A stretch of 64,000 nt of DNA from JAYTXL01 sp043742955 (GTDB lineage: Bacteria; Verrucomicrobiota; Verrucomicrobiia; Limisphaerales; JAYTXL01): NCBI GenBank assembly GCA_043742955.1, contig JAYTXL010000027.1, positions 1 to 64,000 on the forward strand, written 5' to 3'. The notes under the pieces are model-generated. The model was not told the DNA's origin. It searched no databases and was given only the letters and a program-made list of their open reading frames with translations. Made by a program: the position numbers and the translations under genes. Of the stretch, positions 28,237 through 35,949 are shown in pieces. The first letter of the stretch is position 1. Each line of letters opens with the position of its first letter.

Positions 28237-28292
28237 CCACTGGGACGTCGAACCTTGAACGGATCTGATGCGGCCAAGCGGCGACCCAGTGG
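28237..28292. repeat. Hairpin with dispersed GAACCTTGAACGGAT unit
   Basis: CCACTGGG (28237-28244) and CCCAGTGG (28285-28292) are inverted arms. Between them GAACCTTGAACGGATC (28250-28265) matches, in reverse, the left arm of the repeat at 10753-10768 at 15 of 16 bases. The element lies in the spacer after the second sulfatase gene. Confidence 0.55.
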
Positions 28293-28360
28293 GAACGACC
28301 CAGCGGGATCAAATCGACTTTGACACTTGCGCTTCCAATTTCAGCCGGTAAGTTCGCCCC

Positions 28361-28642
28361 ATGTCGAAGCTGCCAAAGAAAACGTCCAAAGCGAAGGTGC
28401 CAAAAGCAATCCTGCTGGGTGTGGGCCTGGACTCCGATGGTCATAAACGCGTGACCACCGGTCCCAACTTCGCCCTGGTGGGGGGCACGCAGGAGACCCA
28501 TGAATTGATGACCGAAAAGGCCCTCAAAATTAACGAGAAATTGGCGGCCAAGGGGAAACAACTGGACGAAGTCAGCCTGCAGGAGTTCGACGACATCGCG
28601 CAATCCGTCGGCCTGCACCCTCATAATCCAAACCGCAATTGA
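28361..28642 (+). CDS. Hypothetical 93-residue protein
   Basis: The protein starts with a Lys-rich tail (MSKLPKKTSKAKVPK). A predicted beta hairpin (ILLGVGLDSDGHKRVTTGPN) and two helices (ETHELMTEKALKINEKLAAK and EVSLQEFDDIAQSVG) follow. There are no Cys residues, signal peptide or known motif; I do not recognise it. Reading frame, codon use and isolation between two spacers support a real gene. It precedes the nuo operon by 110 bases on the same strand, but nothing ties it to complex I. Confidence 0.6.
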   Translation: MSKLPKKTSKAKVPKAILLGVGLDSDGHKRVTTGPNFALVGGTQETHELMTEKALKINEKLAAKGKQLDEVSLQEFDDIAQSVGLHPHNPNRN

Positions 28643-28752
28643 CGGCTTCATTTCTGAGCGTTGCTTATACTTGAGCGCGCATCTTGACGCCTCTGTGTTG
28701 CAACCGCTAGCGTCGCTTGTGGTTTTCTTAACAAAGAAAGATTTTGGCACCG

Positions 28753-29142
28753 ATGCCCGTTGATACGTCAGCCCAATCCAGCCCCTACTTCTTCCTGACC
28801 GTGTTCCTGGGAGTGGCGCTGCTCTTTCCGCTTGTGCCGCTGGGGCTGGCCCGGCTCTGGGCGCGGATTTATTCGCCGCAGAAAACCGGCGATCAAAAGA
28901 ACGCCACGTACGAGTGCGGCTTGGAATCCAAAGGGGATGGCTCGGTTCAATTCCAGTCGCACTATTATCTCTACGCCATCATCTTTCTGATTTTCGACGT
29001 CGAGGTGATTTTTCTGCTGCCCTTTGCGGTCGCCTTCTCGGGTCTGCCGGTGGGAGCATTTCTAGCGATCCTGATATTTTTGTTCCTGCTGGTCGAAGGA
29101 TTGGCCTGGGCCTGGCTGAAGGGAGTGCTCACATGGAAATGA
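28753..29142 (+). CDS. nuoA: NADH-quinone oxidoreductase subunit A
   Basis: The ATG at 28753 gives a 129-residue protein with three helices (FFLTVFLGVALLFPLVPLGL, then YLYAIIFLIFDVEVIFLLPF, then AFLAILIFLFLLVEGLAWAW) and the family signature YECGLES in the first loop. The Asp/Glu pair in FDVEV is the conserved charged site of the membrane arm near the quinone pocket. It is the first gene of the complex I operon. A TTG three codons upstream could also start it. The nuoB gene follows after 34 bases. Confidence 0.95.
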   Translation: MPVDTSAQSSPYFFLTVFLGVALLFPLVPLGLARLWARIYSPQKTGDQKNATYECGLESKGDGSVQFQSHYYLYAIIFLIFDVEVIFLLPFAVAFSGLPVGAFLAILIFLFLLVEGLAWAWLKGVLTWK

Positions 29143-29176
29143 AGTACACCGGCCAGCCTGGCCCAACGCGCCGCCA

Positions 29177-29803
29177 ATGGACTGTGACATGGACGAGGGA
29201 TTAAAAAACGAATTGAGCAAGCAAGGCGTGTTCACCACGACCTTGGAGGACTTGTACAACTGGGGGCGTAAGAATTCTGTCTGGCCGCTGTCATTCGGGT
29301 TGGCGTGCTGCGCGATTGAGATGATTGCCGCGAGCATGGCGCGCTTTGACCTCGCCCGCTTTGGCGCGGAAGTGTTCCGGCCGTCACCGCGCCAGGCGGA
29401 CCTGATGATTGTGGCCGGCACGGTGACCAAGAAAATGGCGCCGCAAGTCGTGCGCCTCTACAATCAGATGCCCGAGCCAAAATATGTAATCGCGATGGGC
29501 GCGTGTGCGATTTCCGGCGGCCCGTTCAAGCAGGGTTACAACGTGCTCAAAGGGATCGACCGTTTTATTCCGGTGGATGTGCATATTCCGGGCTGCCCCC
29601 CCCGCCCGGAGGCGCTGATCCACGCGTTCATGACGCTACAAAAAAAAATCGATTCGCAAAAACTCACCGGCCCGAGCCGCCCGCGCCATCTGGACGCCGC
29701 GGCTCCGAGCGAATTTCCCGTGCCGGTTTTCGGGGAGCATGACTTGCTTCCGCCCAGCAATCCCAATCTATGGAGGCCGACCAATGTGGTGCGGAGCGCA
29801 TGA
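29177..29803 (+). CDS. nuoB: NADH-quinone oxidoreductase subunit B
   Basis: The 208-residue protein contains the N2 [4Fe-4S] ligands in the expected pattern: the adjacent Cys pair in GLACCAIEM, one Cys in MGACAISGG, and one in IPGCPPRPE. The quinone-site stretch MARFDLARFGAEVFRPSPRQ is intact. It sits at the junction of the peripheral and membrane arms and passes electrons to quinone. The C-terminus runs about 40 residues past the usual end with a Pro-rich tail. ATG at 29177 is used; 29189 (MDEGLKN) is an alternative. A palindromic repeat follows before nuoC. Confidence 0.96.
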   Translation: MDCDMDEGLKNELSKQGVFTTTLEDLYNWGRKNSVWPLSFGLACCAIEMIAASMARFDLARFGAEVFRPSPRQADLMIVAGTVTKKMAPQVVRLYNQMPEPKYVIAMGACAISGGPFKQGYNVLKGIDRFIPVDVHIPGCPPRPEALIHAFMTLQKKIDSQKLTGPSRPRHLDAAAPSEFPVPVFGEHDLLPPSNPNLWRPTNVVRSA

Positions 29804-29818
29804 AATGGCCCTGGCTGA

Positions 29819-29893
29819 TAGCCGCCCGCCTTCAGGTTGTGAGGCTGGGCGCGGGAATCCTCCGCGACTGACGCAAGCTAAAGCAGGCGGCTA
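29819..29893. repeat. Palindromic repeat in the nuoB-nuoC spacer
   Basis: TAGCCGCCCGCCT (29819-29831) and AGCAGGCGGCTA (29882-29893) form imperfect inverted ends. The unit resembles the element at 24240-24334. It fills most of the 106-base gap between nuoB and nuoC, where no gene is present. Confidence 0.65.
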
Positions 29894-29909
29894 CAGCTGA
29901 CGCTGGCCA

Positions 29910-30557
29910 ATGAAAATTGCGATGGAATTGCTCGAACAAATCAAAGCCCGCCTTGAAGCCGCCGTTCCCGGTGCGGCTCTTGAGGTGGTTCCGAATGACA
30001 GCCCGTCCGCGCAGCGGTCCTTGCTCGTGGGCCCCGCACACGCCGTGGCGATCGCAAAATGCCTGCGCGATGATCCGCAGCTTCTTTTGGACTACTGTTC
30101 CAACGTGACGGGGGTCGATTGGCCTGAAATGGAACTCACTGAAAAGGTGAAGGTCAAGCAGGTAGTGGAGGGGGTGGAGAAGGAAGTTGAGGAAGTCAGG
30201 AAGAAGATTCGTCCCGGTGTTTTGGAAGTGGTTTATCACCTGTATTCGATGACCTTGAAGCACGGTCCGGTCATCATCCGGATGCGGACGGTTAACCGGA
30301 CCGACCAGGTTCAACTGCCCTCCCTCACCCCCGTCTGGCGCAGTTGCGATTTTCAGGAGCGCGAGATTTTTGACTTGTATGGAATTCATTTTGAGGGGCA
30401 TCCGGATCTGCGCCGCATTCTCATGTGGGACGGGTTCCTAGACCATCCCATGCGCAAGGATTATGTCGCGCCGGACGACTATGAATACGAACCGACCCCG
30501 CACGATGAAGTTCTGGAGCGTGTGAAAGCCCGGCCGGCGGCGGAGGCGAAGCGATGA
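29910..30557 (+). CDS. nuoC: NADH-quinone oxidoreductase subunit C
   Basis: The 215-residue protein carries the 30-kDa subunit signature EREIFDLYGIHFEGHPD with the following RRILMWDGFLDHPMRKDY. A Glu/Lys-rich stretch near residues 80-100 (EGVEKEVEEVRKK) looks like an insertion relative to the core family. It is a peripheral-arm subunit that packs against NuoD. The stop overlaps the nuoD start by four bases (ATGA), indicating coupled translation. Confidence 0.95.
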   Translation: MKIAMELLEQIKARLEAAVPGAALEVVPNDSPSAQRSLLVGPAHAVAIAKCLRDDPQLLLDYCSNVTGVDWPEMELTEKVKVKQVVEGVEKEVEEVRKKIRPGVLEVVYHLYSMTLKHGPVIIRMRTVNRTDQVQLPSLTPVWRSCDFQEREIFDLYGIHFEGHPDLRRILMWDGFLDHPMRKDYVAPDDYEYEPTPHDEVLERVKARPAAEAKR

Positions 30558-31732
30558 TCACTTCGGTTGAATCCCCCGCCCAATCCAATTACGAGATCGT
30601 GCCGAAGAGCGCGCCGGACGGGACAATCCTGGCCGGCGAGTTGCTCGAAGTCGCCATGGGACCACAGCACCCCTCCACCCACGGCGTGTTCCGCATGGAT
30701 GTGGTGCTCGACGGAGAGACGGTCGTCAAGCTCAAGCCGGTTTTTGGCTACCTCCACCGCAACCACGAAAAGATTGCCGAGGGCACGAGCTATCTTGGCT
30801 CCATGCCCTATACCGACCGGCTCGACTATTTTTGCTCGATGTCCAACAACTGGGCCTATGCCCTCAGCGTGGAAAAGCTGGCGGGCCTGGCCGTGCCCGA
30901 GCGCGCGGAATACATCCGCGTGATCACGGCGGAACTGACGCGCCTGATGAACCACGCCTGTCTCATCGGCTTCCTGATGCAGGACATGGGGGCCTCGGGC
31001 ACGCCCCTCATGTATGCCTTCCGCGAGCGCGAGAAGATTCTCGACCTGTTCGAGTCGCTGAGCGGCTCGCGCATGATGTGTAATTATATGCGCTTCGGCG
31101 GTTGTCGTTGCGATTTGCCGGAAGGGTGGCTCACGCAGGCCCATAAGGTCGTGGATGCCTTCCCGCGATTCAATGACGAGTTCGAGCGGTTGCTCGCGGA
31201 CAACGAAATCCTGATGGCGCGGACGCAAGGCGTGGGCGGAGTATCGCGTGAACTTGCCATCAGCGCCGGTCTCACCGGTCCGATGCTGCGGGCGGCGGGA
31301 GTGGATTACGACCTGCGCAAGGTGGACCAATACGGCATTTACGACCGCTTCCAATTCCGGGTGCCCCTCGGGGATCATGGCGACACGTACGACCGGTATA
31401 TGCTCCGCGTGCTCGAGATGCGCGAGAGCGTGGTAATTCTTCAGCAGGCGCTCAAGGGGATCCCCGCCGGGCCGGTCATCGACCCCAAGGCCAAGCTGCG
31501 CGGCTTTCGTCCGAAAGCGGGTGAAGCCTACGGCCGGATCGAATCACCAAAGGGCGAGCTGGGGTTCTACCTCATTAGCGATGGTTCGCCGAACCCGTAT
31601 CGTTATCGGGTGCGACCGCCCAGCTTGATTAATCTGACCGTGCTGGAGGACATGTGTCTTGGCCGCCCCATCGCGGACGTCGTCATCATTCTGGGCAGTG
31701 TGGACATTGTGCTGGGCGAGGTGGACCGATGA
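30554..31732 (+). CDS. nuoD: NADH-quinone oxidoreductase subunit D
   Basis: The 392-residue protein begins its core with MGPQHPSTHGV, contains the quinone-site His and Tyr region (GYLHRNHEKIAEG, then YTDRLDYFCSM), and ends with LGSVDIVLGEVDR, the usual NuoD C-terminus. It is descended from the [NiFe]-hydrogenase large subunit and forms the quinone cavity together with NuoB. Full length, no insertions. In many operons nuoE, nuoF and nuoG come next; here a short repeat and nuoI follow instead. Confidence 0.97.
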   Translation: MITSVESPAQSNYEIVPKSAPDGTILAGELLEVAMGPQHPSTHGVFRMDVVLDGETVVKLKPVFGYLHRNHEKIAEGTSYLGSMPYTDRLDYFCSMSNNWAYALSVEKLAGLAVPERAEYIRVITAELTRLMNHACLIGFLMQDMGASGTPLMYAFREREKILDLFESLSGSRMMCNYMRFGGCRCDLPEGWLTQAHKVVDAFPRFNDEFERLLADNEILMARTQGVGGVSRELAISAGLTGPMLRAAGVDYDLRKVDQYGIYDRFQFRVPLGDHGDTYDRYMLRVLEMRESVVILQQALKGIPAGPVIDPKAKLRGFRPKAGEAYGRIESPKGELGFYLISDGSPNPYRYRVRPPSLINLTVLEDMCLGRPIADVVIILGSVDIVLGEVDR

Positions 31733-31734
31733 GC

Positions 31735-31800
31735 GACACGGATTCCACAGATTTGCACGAATTGAATTCCGAATTCGTGTCGCTTCGTGTAATTCGTGTC
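31735..31800. repeat. Inverted CACGAATT/AATTCGTG repeat between nuoD and nuoI
   Basis: CACGAATT (31756-31763) and AATTCGTG (31772-31779) form a short stem; a second AATTCGTGTC follows at 31791-31800, and GACACG at 31735 pairs with CGTGTC. The AT-richer repeat fills the 76-base spacer and contrasts with its GC-rich surroundings, marking it as a distinct element. Confidence 0.65.
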
Positions 31801-31808
31801 TGATTTTT

Positions 31809-32492
31809 ATGCTCGGCACTGGCATTCTCAAAGGCATGGCGGAAACGGCGCGCAACTTCGTCGGCAGTTACACCGACGCGGAGCGGCTCACGACCGTCGA
31901 GTATCCCGAGGAGCGCCTCGCACCGAAGGAGGCCGCGCGCAATTTCCCCTTCCTCGTGTTTGACACCGAAGATCCGCAGGCCGGACTGCGGTGTGTTGCG
32001 TGTCAGATTTGCGAGAAGGAATGCCCGCCCAAATGCATTTATATTGTCAAGAGCAAGGACAAGAAGGCTGATTTTGTAGGCAAACCGCAGTTCTATCCAG
32101 CGACGTTCGACATTGATGTCTCCGTCTGCATGAGCTGCCAGATCTGCGTGGAAGTCTGTCCGTTTGAGGCCATCAAGATGGACACCGAGTTTGAGCTGAG
32201 CAACTCCGACCGTTTTGACGCGTTGCTGTTGCGCAAGGAACACCTCGCGAAGCCCAACAGTTACTACCGGAAAATCCACCCCACGGAAGCCGCGGAAGTG
32301 GACGCGCGGCTGGCCGGTGACAAGGCGAAGGCCGAGGCGAAATCCCGGGCAGACGCGGACGCGAAAGCCAAGGCCGCGTTGGCCGCGAAGGCAGCCGTTT
32401 TGGCAACCCCCGCGCCTGCTCAAACTCCGGCCGCCCCCCCCCCTGACGCATGCAGTTCATCTGGGATTTCCTTAACGCATTGGTCGGCATGA
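31809..32492 (+). CDS. nuoI: NADH-quinone oxidoreductase subunit I with Ala/Lys-rich tail
   Basis: The ATG at 31809 gives 227 residues as read. Two [4Fe-4S] motifs are complete: CVACQICEKECPP and CMSCQICVEVCPF. They carry clusters N6a and N6b in the peripheral arm. The last 70 residues are an Ala/Lys/Asp-rich tail with no counterpart in the family core. The tail passes through a C10 run (32434-32443) and then reads 43 bases into nuoH. One extra C, or two fewer, would place TGA at 32444-32446, three bases before the nuoH ATG. That more natural end suggests an indel in the run, either real or a sequencing error. Confidence 0.93.
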   Translation: MLGTGILKGMAETARNFVGSYTDAERLTTVEYPEERLAPKEAARNFPFLVFDTEDPQAGLRCVACQICEKECPPKCIYIVKSKDKKADFVGKPQFYPATFDIDVSVCMSCQICVEVCPFEAIKMDTEFELSNSDRFDALLLRKEHLAKPNSYYRKIHPTEAAEVDARLAGDKAKAEAKSRADADAKAKAALAAKAAVLATPAPAQTPAAPPPDACSSSGISLTHWSA

Positions 32493-33685
32493 TCGGGAAG
32501 GTGCTGGGCGAACAGCCTGACCCGAAAGCGCAGTTCCTGGTGTTCTTCCCTGAGGCCATTCAGCCCGTTGTTTCCGCGCTGCTCTCGATCGCGCCGATAT
32601 TGGCGGTGTTCCCCCTGCTGTTTGCGCTTACCACCGTGGTGGAGCGCAAGGGGCTCGCCCGTATTCAAAATCGGCTGGGCCCGAACCGGGTTGGTCTGCC
32701 TTGGACGAAGCTGCGGTTGTTTGGCTTTGGTCAGTTCATCGCAGACGGCATCAAGTCGATTATCAAGGAGGACGTGGTGCCGCGCGCGGCGGATAAGGTG
32801 GTGCACTTCCTGGCGCCCATCGCGTTGCTGGTGCCGGTGCTAATCGCCTACTCGGTGTTGCCGGTGGGGCGGACCCTGGTGGCGATCGATCTCGATGGCG
32901 GTTTGCTCTTTTTCTTTGCCGTCGGCGCGGGCACGGAGCTGGCCGTGTTTATGGCGGGCTGGTCGAGCCATAATAAGTACTCGCTGCTCGGAGCCATGCG
33001 CGGCATTGCGCAAATGATCAGCTACGAAATGCCGCTCATCCTTTCAACCATCGGCGTGGTCATGGTGGTCGGCTCCCTGTCCCTGCCCAAAATCGTCGAG
33101 GCGCAGGGCTTTTTCGGGGGTTGGTTGCCGCATTGGCACGTCTTTACGCCCTGGGGTTTTGCGGGCTTTATTTTGTTTCTGATTGCCGCCACCGCGGAGT
33201 CAAACCGTTCGCCCTTTGATTTGCCGGAAGCGGAGTCGGAAATCATTGCCGGTTATTTCGTGGAATATTCCGGTTTCAAGTTCGCCCTCTTTTTCCTGGG
33301 GGAATATCTGGGGCTTTTTGCCATCAGCGGCATCGCCATCACGCTGTTCCTGGGCGGCTGGCAGGCGCCGGTGTCGTTCCTGACGTGGGTGCCGGGCTAC
33401 CTCTGGTTCTTCGCGAAGCTGGTCACGCTGATTGTGCTGTTCATCTGGGTGCGCGGAACGGTGCCCCGATTGCGCATGGATCAACTCATGAACCTCGCCT
33501 GGAAATTCATGCTCCCATTGGCGCTCATTAACATTCTGGCGGTCGGAATTTGGCGCTTCATGGAGGCGGGCGTGGGCCGCTGGATGGTGTGTACGCTCCT
33601 GATCGGCGGCGCCTATGTGGTTCTCGGCAGGACGCTGAGCAGCGGTCCCGGCCTCGGGAAAAGAATCTATCGCTATGCGGACTGA
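32450..33685 (+). CDS. nuoH: NADH-quinone oxidoreductase subunit H
   Basis: The 411-residue protein has the family's helices and signature segments: ARIQNRLGPNRVGLPW, the quinone-entry loop QMISYEMPLILS, AATAESNRSPFDLPEAESE, and a late helix around LVTLIVLFIWVRGTVPRLR. NuoH forms the membrane part of the quinone channel and links it to proton transfer. It is somewhat longer than average because of an N-terminal extension (about 40 residues before the first helix). It overlaps the nuoI reading frame by 43 bases as sequenced. Confidence 0.96.
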   Translation: MQFIWDFLNALVGMIGKVLGEQPDPKAQFLVFFPEAIQPVVSALLSIAPILAVFPLLFALTTVVERKGLARIQNRLGPNRVGLPWTKLRLFGFGQFIADGIKSIIKEDVVPRAADKVVHFLAPIALLVPVLIAYSVLPVGRTLVAIDLDGGLLFFFAVGAGTELAVFMAGWSSHNKYSLLGAMRGIAQMISYEMPLILSTIGVVMVVGSLSLPKIVEAQGFFGGWLPHWHVFTPWGFAGFILFLIAATAESNRSPFDLPEAESEIIAGYFVEYSGFKFALFFLGEYLGLFAISGIAITLFLGGWQAPVSFLTWVPGYLWFFAKLVTLIVLFIWVRGTVPRLRMDQLMNLAWKFMLPLALINILAVGIWRFMEAGVGRWMVCTLLIGGAYVVLGRTLSSGPGLGKRIYRYAD

Positions 33686-34202
33686 AATCATGACGTTCCT
33701 GAGCCTGCCTTTCATCGTCCTCGCGCTGCTTACGCTCAGCAGCGGCTTCGCCGCGATGCGCCTTCGTAACCTGGTGCATTGCGCTCTCTGCCTGGTGCTG
33801 ACCTTCGCGGGGTTGGCGGGGCTTTACCTGCTGCTCGACGCGGAGTTCGTCGGCCTGGCGCAAATTCTCGTCTATGTCGGCGCGGTGGCGATACTGATAG
33901 TCTTCGCCATTTTGCTCACCCGTAATACCGAGCCGGACGCCAGCTCGTCCACGGTTTCCTCCTCGTGGCTGGCTGGATTGGCCGTGACCGTGCTGACGGC
34001 AGGCAGCATCATCTTCGCCATCATGACCAGTGCGCGAGTCGGACGCGCCCTGCCGCCGAAGCCCGATGCCAGCGTCAAGCACATCGGCGAACTATTAATG
34101 ACGCAATACATCCTGCCGCTCGAAGTCATCGCCCTGCTCCTGACCGTGGCGATGATTGGCGCGGTCATCATCGCGATGAAAGATAAGGAATCGAAGCAAT
34201 GA
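33675..34202 (+). CDS. nuoJ: NADH-quinone oxidoreductase subunit J
   Basis: The 175-residue protein has five helices, including the conserved third one with LAQILVYVGAVAILIVFAI, the flexible pi-bulge helix that couples quinone chemistry to proton pumping. Start codons at 33675 and 33690 (MTFLSLPF) both fit; the first overlaps the nuoH stop by 11 bases. It is followed by a long hairpin and nuoK. Confidence 0.94.
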   Translation: MRTEIMTFLSLPFIVLALLTLSSGFAAMRLRNLVHCALCLVLTFAGLAGLYLLLDAEFVGLAQILVYVGAVAILIVFAILLTRNTEPDASSSTVSSSWLAGLAVTVLTAGSIIFAIMTSARVGRALPPKPDASVKHIGELLMTQYILPLEVIALLLTVAMIGAVIIAMKDKESKQ

Positions 34203-34216
34203 CAATCCTTTTCAAC

Positions 34217-34276
34217 GCGGAGCCGCGGAGCCGCGGAGAAAAAAAGCATTCTCTCCGCGCCTCCGCGCCTCTGCGG
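34217..34276. repeat. 24-base-pair hairpin in the nuoJ-nuoK spacer
   Basis: The left arm 34217-34240 (CGCGGAGCCGCGGAGCCGCG, then GAGA) and right arm 34253-34276 (TCTCCGCGCCTCCGCGCC, then TCTGCG) pair at about 21 of 24 positions around a 12-base A-rich loop. The arms are themselves tandem CGCGGAGC-type units. Such a stem inside an operon could slow RNA decay or reduce downstream transcription. Confidence 0.75.
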
Positions 34277-34284
34277 TTCAACTT

Positions 34285-34596
34285 ATGACGCCACTAACCG
34301 GATATCTAATTGTGTCCGCGTTGCTCTTCGCCATCGGCCTCGCGGGCGCGCTCACGCGGCGAAACGCCATCCTCGTGCTCATCGGCATCGAACTCATGCT
34401 CAACGCGGCGAACCTGAACTTCATCGCTTTCTGGCGTTACGGCCCGAACCCGGAAGCGCTGACCGGCGTGATGTTTGTGCTTTTTTCCATCGGGATCGCC
34501 GCCGCCGAAGCCGCCGTTGGCCTGGCGCTCATCATCGCGATTTACCGGCACTACCGGACGACGAACCTTGACCAGATTGATTCGATGAAAGGCTAA
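34285..34596 (+). CDS. nuoK: NADH-quinone oxidoreductase subunit K
   Basis: The 103-residue protein has three helices with the two conserved membrane Glu residues in RRNAILVLIGIELMLNAAN and AAAEAAVGLALIIAIYR. It belongs to the proton path next to NuoN. The stop is followed after three bases by the ATG of the AAA+ ATPase gene, so both are likely translated from one transcript. Confidence 0.96.
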   Translation: MTPLTGYLIVSALLFAIGLAGALTRRNAILVLIGIELMLNAANLNFIAFWRYGPNPEALTGVMFVLFSIGIAAAEAAVGLALIIAIYRHYRTTNLDQIDSMKG

Positions 34597-34599
34597 GAC

Positions 34600-35949
34600 A
34601 TGGAAGAAACCACCAAGTCGAACAATGTCCTGGCCAGTGCCGTCGTGCGTCAGCACTTCAGCACCATTCTTTGCGAGAACCTCATCACGGCCATTCGGAC
34701 TTTTCCAGAGCCATCGCGCGTGGATTTGCAGTTCGGTTTGGATTGGCTTTTCACCAAGCGATTCAAAGCGCGTCTGGTCGGCGTTCATGCACTGTACGCG
34801 CATGAAACACTTACCTTCGCGCACCTGATCAGCGAGGGGAGCTATCCCGTGCAGATTGGGCCGCTGCAGCACGTCGAAATGGACGTCGGCGAAGCGTTGC
34901 CCGCACGTTGTTTGAAACAAGGTCTCTGGCTTTCTGAGGAGAACGGGGTTCTGTTCGCCGTCCTGCTCACGCCTGCCGAGCGCTTCGGACATTCGGCGGG
35001 AGTCCATGTCGAAGTCGCCATTCCACCTGGTGAAGCCGGCCTGGAATTATCCCGGGCATTCTTCGACGAGGTGGAGAAGCTCATCAACCAGACAGGTTCT
35101 TACCGGGGGAAGGTTATTTCTCTGGAAAAGACGCAGGGATTTGCCGGGTTTGGCGCCGGCGGCGTCAAGGTTCACCGACTCCGTTCGGTGCAGCGGGAAG
35201 AAGTCATCCTCCCGGAGAAAACGCTGCGCTTGCTCGAACGCAACGTAAGCGATTTCATCCAGCAGCGCGACCGGCTCAAAAACTTGGGCATGGCGATTAA
35301 GAAGGGCCTGCTCTTTTACGGCCCGCCGGGCACTGGCAAGACTCATACCATTCATTACCTGGCCGGCCAACTGCCAAACCACACCACATTGCTCATCACT
35401 GCCGAACAAGTTGGATTGCTGGATGAATACTTCCAGCTCGCGCGTTTTCTCCAGCCAGTAATGGTGGTCATCGAGGACGTGGATCTCATCGCGCGTGCCC
35501 GCGAGCAAATGCGGGACGCGTGCGAGGAGAGCATCCTCAACAAATTACTCAATGAGATGGACGGCTTGCGCGAGGACGCGGCGATTCTGTTCGTGCTCAC
35601 TACGAACCGGCCCGAACAGCTCGAAGCCGCCTTGGCATCGCGTCCGGGGCGCATTGACCAGGCCATCGAGTTTCCGCTGCCCGACGAGGAAGGCCGGGCC
35701 AAGCTCGTCCGGCTTTACGCGCGAGGCCTCTCCGTGCCCATCGAGGTTGTGGAAACCATCGTTACCAAGACCAAGAAGGCGAGTGCAGCGTTCATCAAAG
35801 AACTGATGCGCCGCGCCGCCCAATATTATCTCCAAGGCCAGGGCGAAGGGGCATTAAGCGCGGCGCATGTCGAGGCCGCCTTGGACGAAATGCTGTTCAG
35901 CGGCGGCAGCCTGAACCTGAAGCTGTTGGGGGGAGCTGTGGAGGAATGA
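34600..35949 (+). CDS. AAA+ ATPase embedded in the complex I operon
   Basis: The 449-residue protein has an unrecognised N-terminal region (residues 1-190). A single AAA+ module follows: Walker A GPPGTGKT at 241-248, Walker B VMVVIEDVD at 287-295, sensor-1 FVLTTNRPE, and arginine-finger region SRPGRIDQ. The C-terminal helical lid is intact. The core resembles the classical AAA group (FtsH, Bcs1, Cdc48-like), but there is no membrane helix and no protease domain. The gene starts three bases after nuoK and its stop overlaps the nuoL start (ATGA), so it is translationally coupled to both. I infer a remodelling or assembly factor for complex I. That has not been shown. Confidence 0.88.
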   Translation: MEETTKSNNVLASAVVRQHFSTILCENLITAIRTFPEPSRVDLQFGLDWLFTKRFKARLVGVHALYAHETLTFAHLISEGSYPVQIGPLQHVEMDVGEALPARCLKQGLWLSEENGVLFAVLLTPAERFGHSAGVHVEVAIPPGEAGLELSRAFFDEVEKLINQTGSYRGKVISLEKTQGFAGFGAGGVKVHRLRSVQREEVILPEKTLRLLERNVSDFIQQRDRLKNLGMAIKKGLLFYGPPGTGKTHTIHYLAGQLPNHTTLLITAEQVGLLDEYFQLARFLQPVMVVIEDVDLIARAREQMRDACEESILNKLLNEMDGLREDAAILFVLTTNRPEQLEAALASRPGRIDQAIEFPLPDEEGRAKLVRLYARGLSVPIEVVETIVTKTKKASAAFIKELMRRAAQYYLQGQGEGALSAAHVEAALDEMLFSGGSLNLKLLGGAVEE

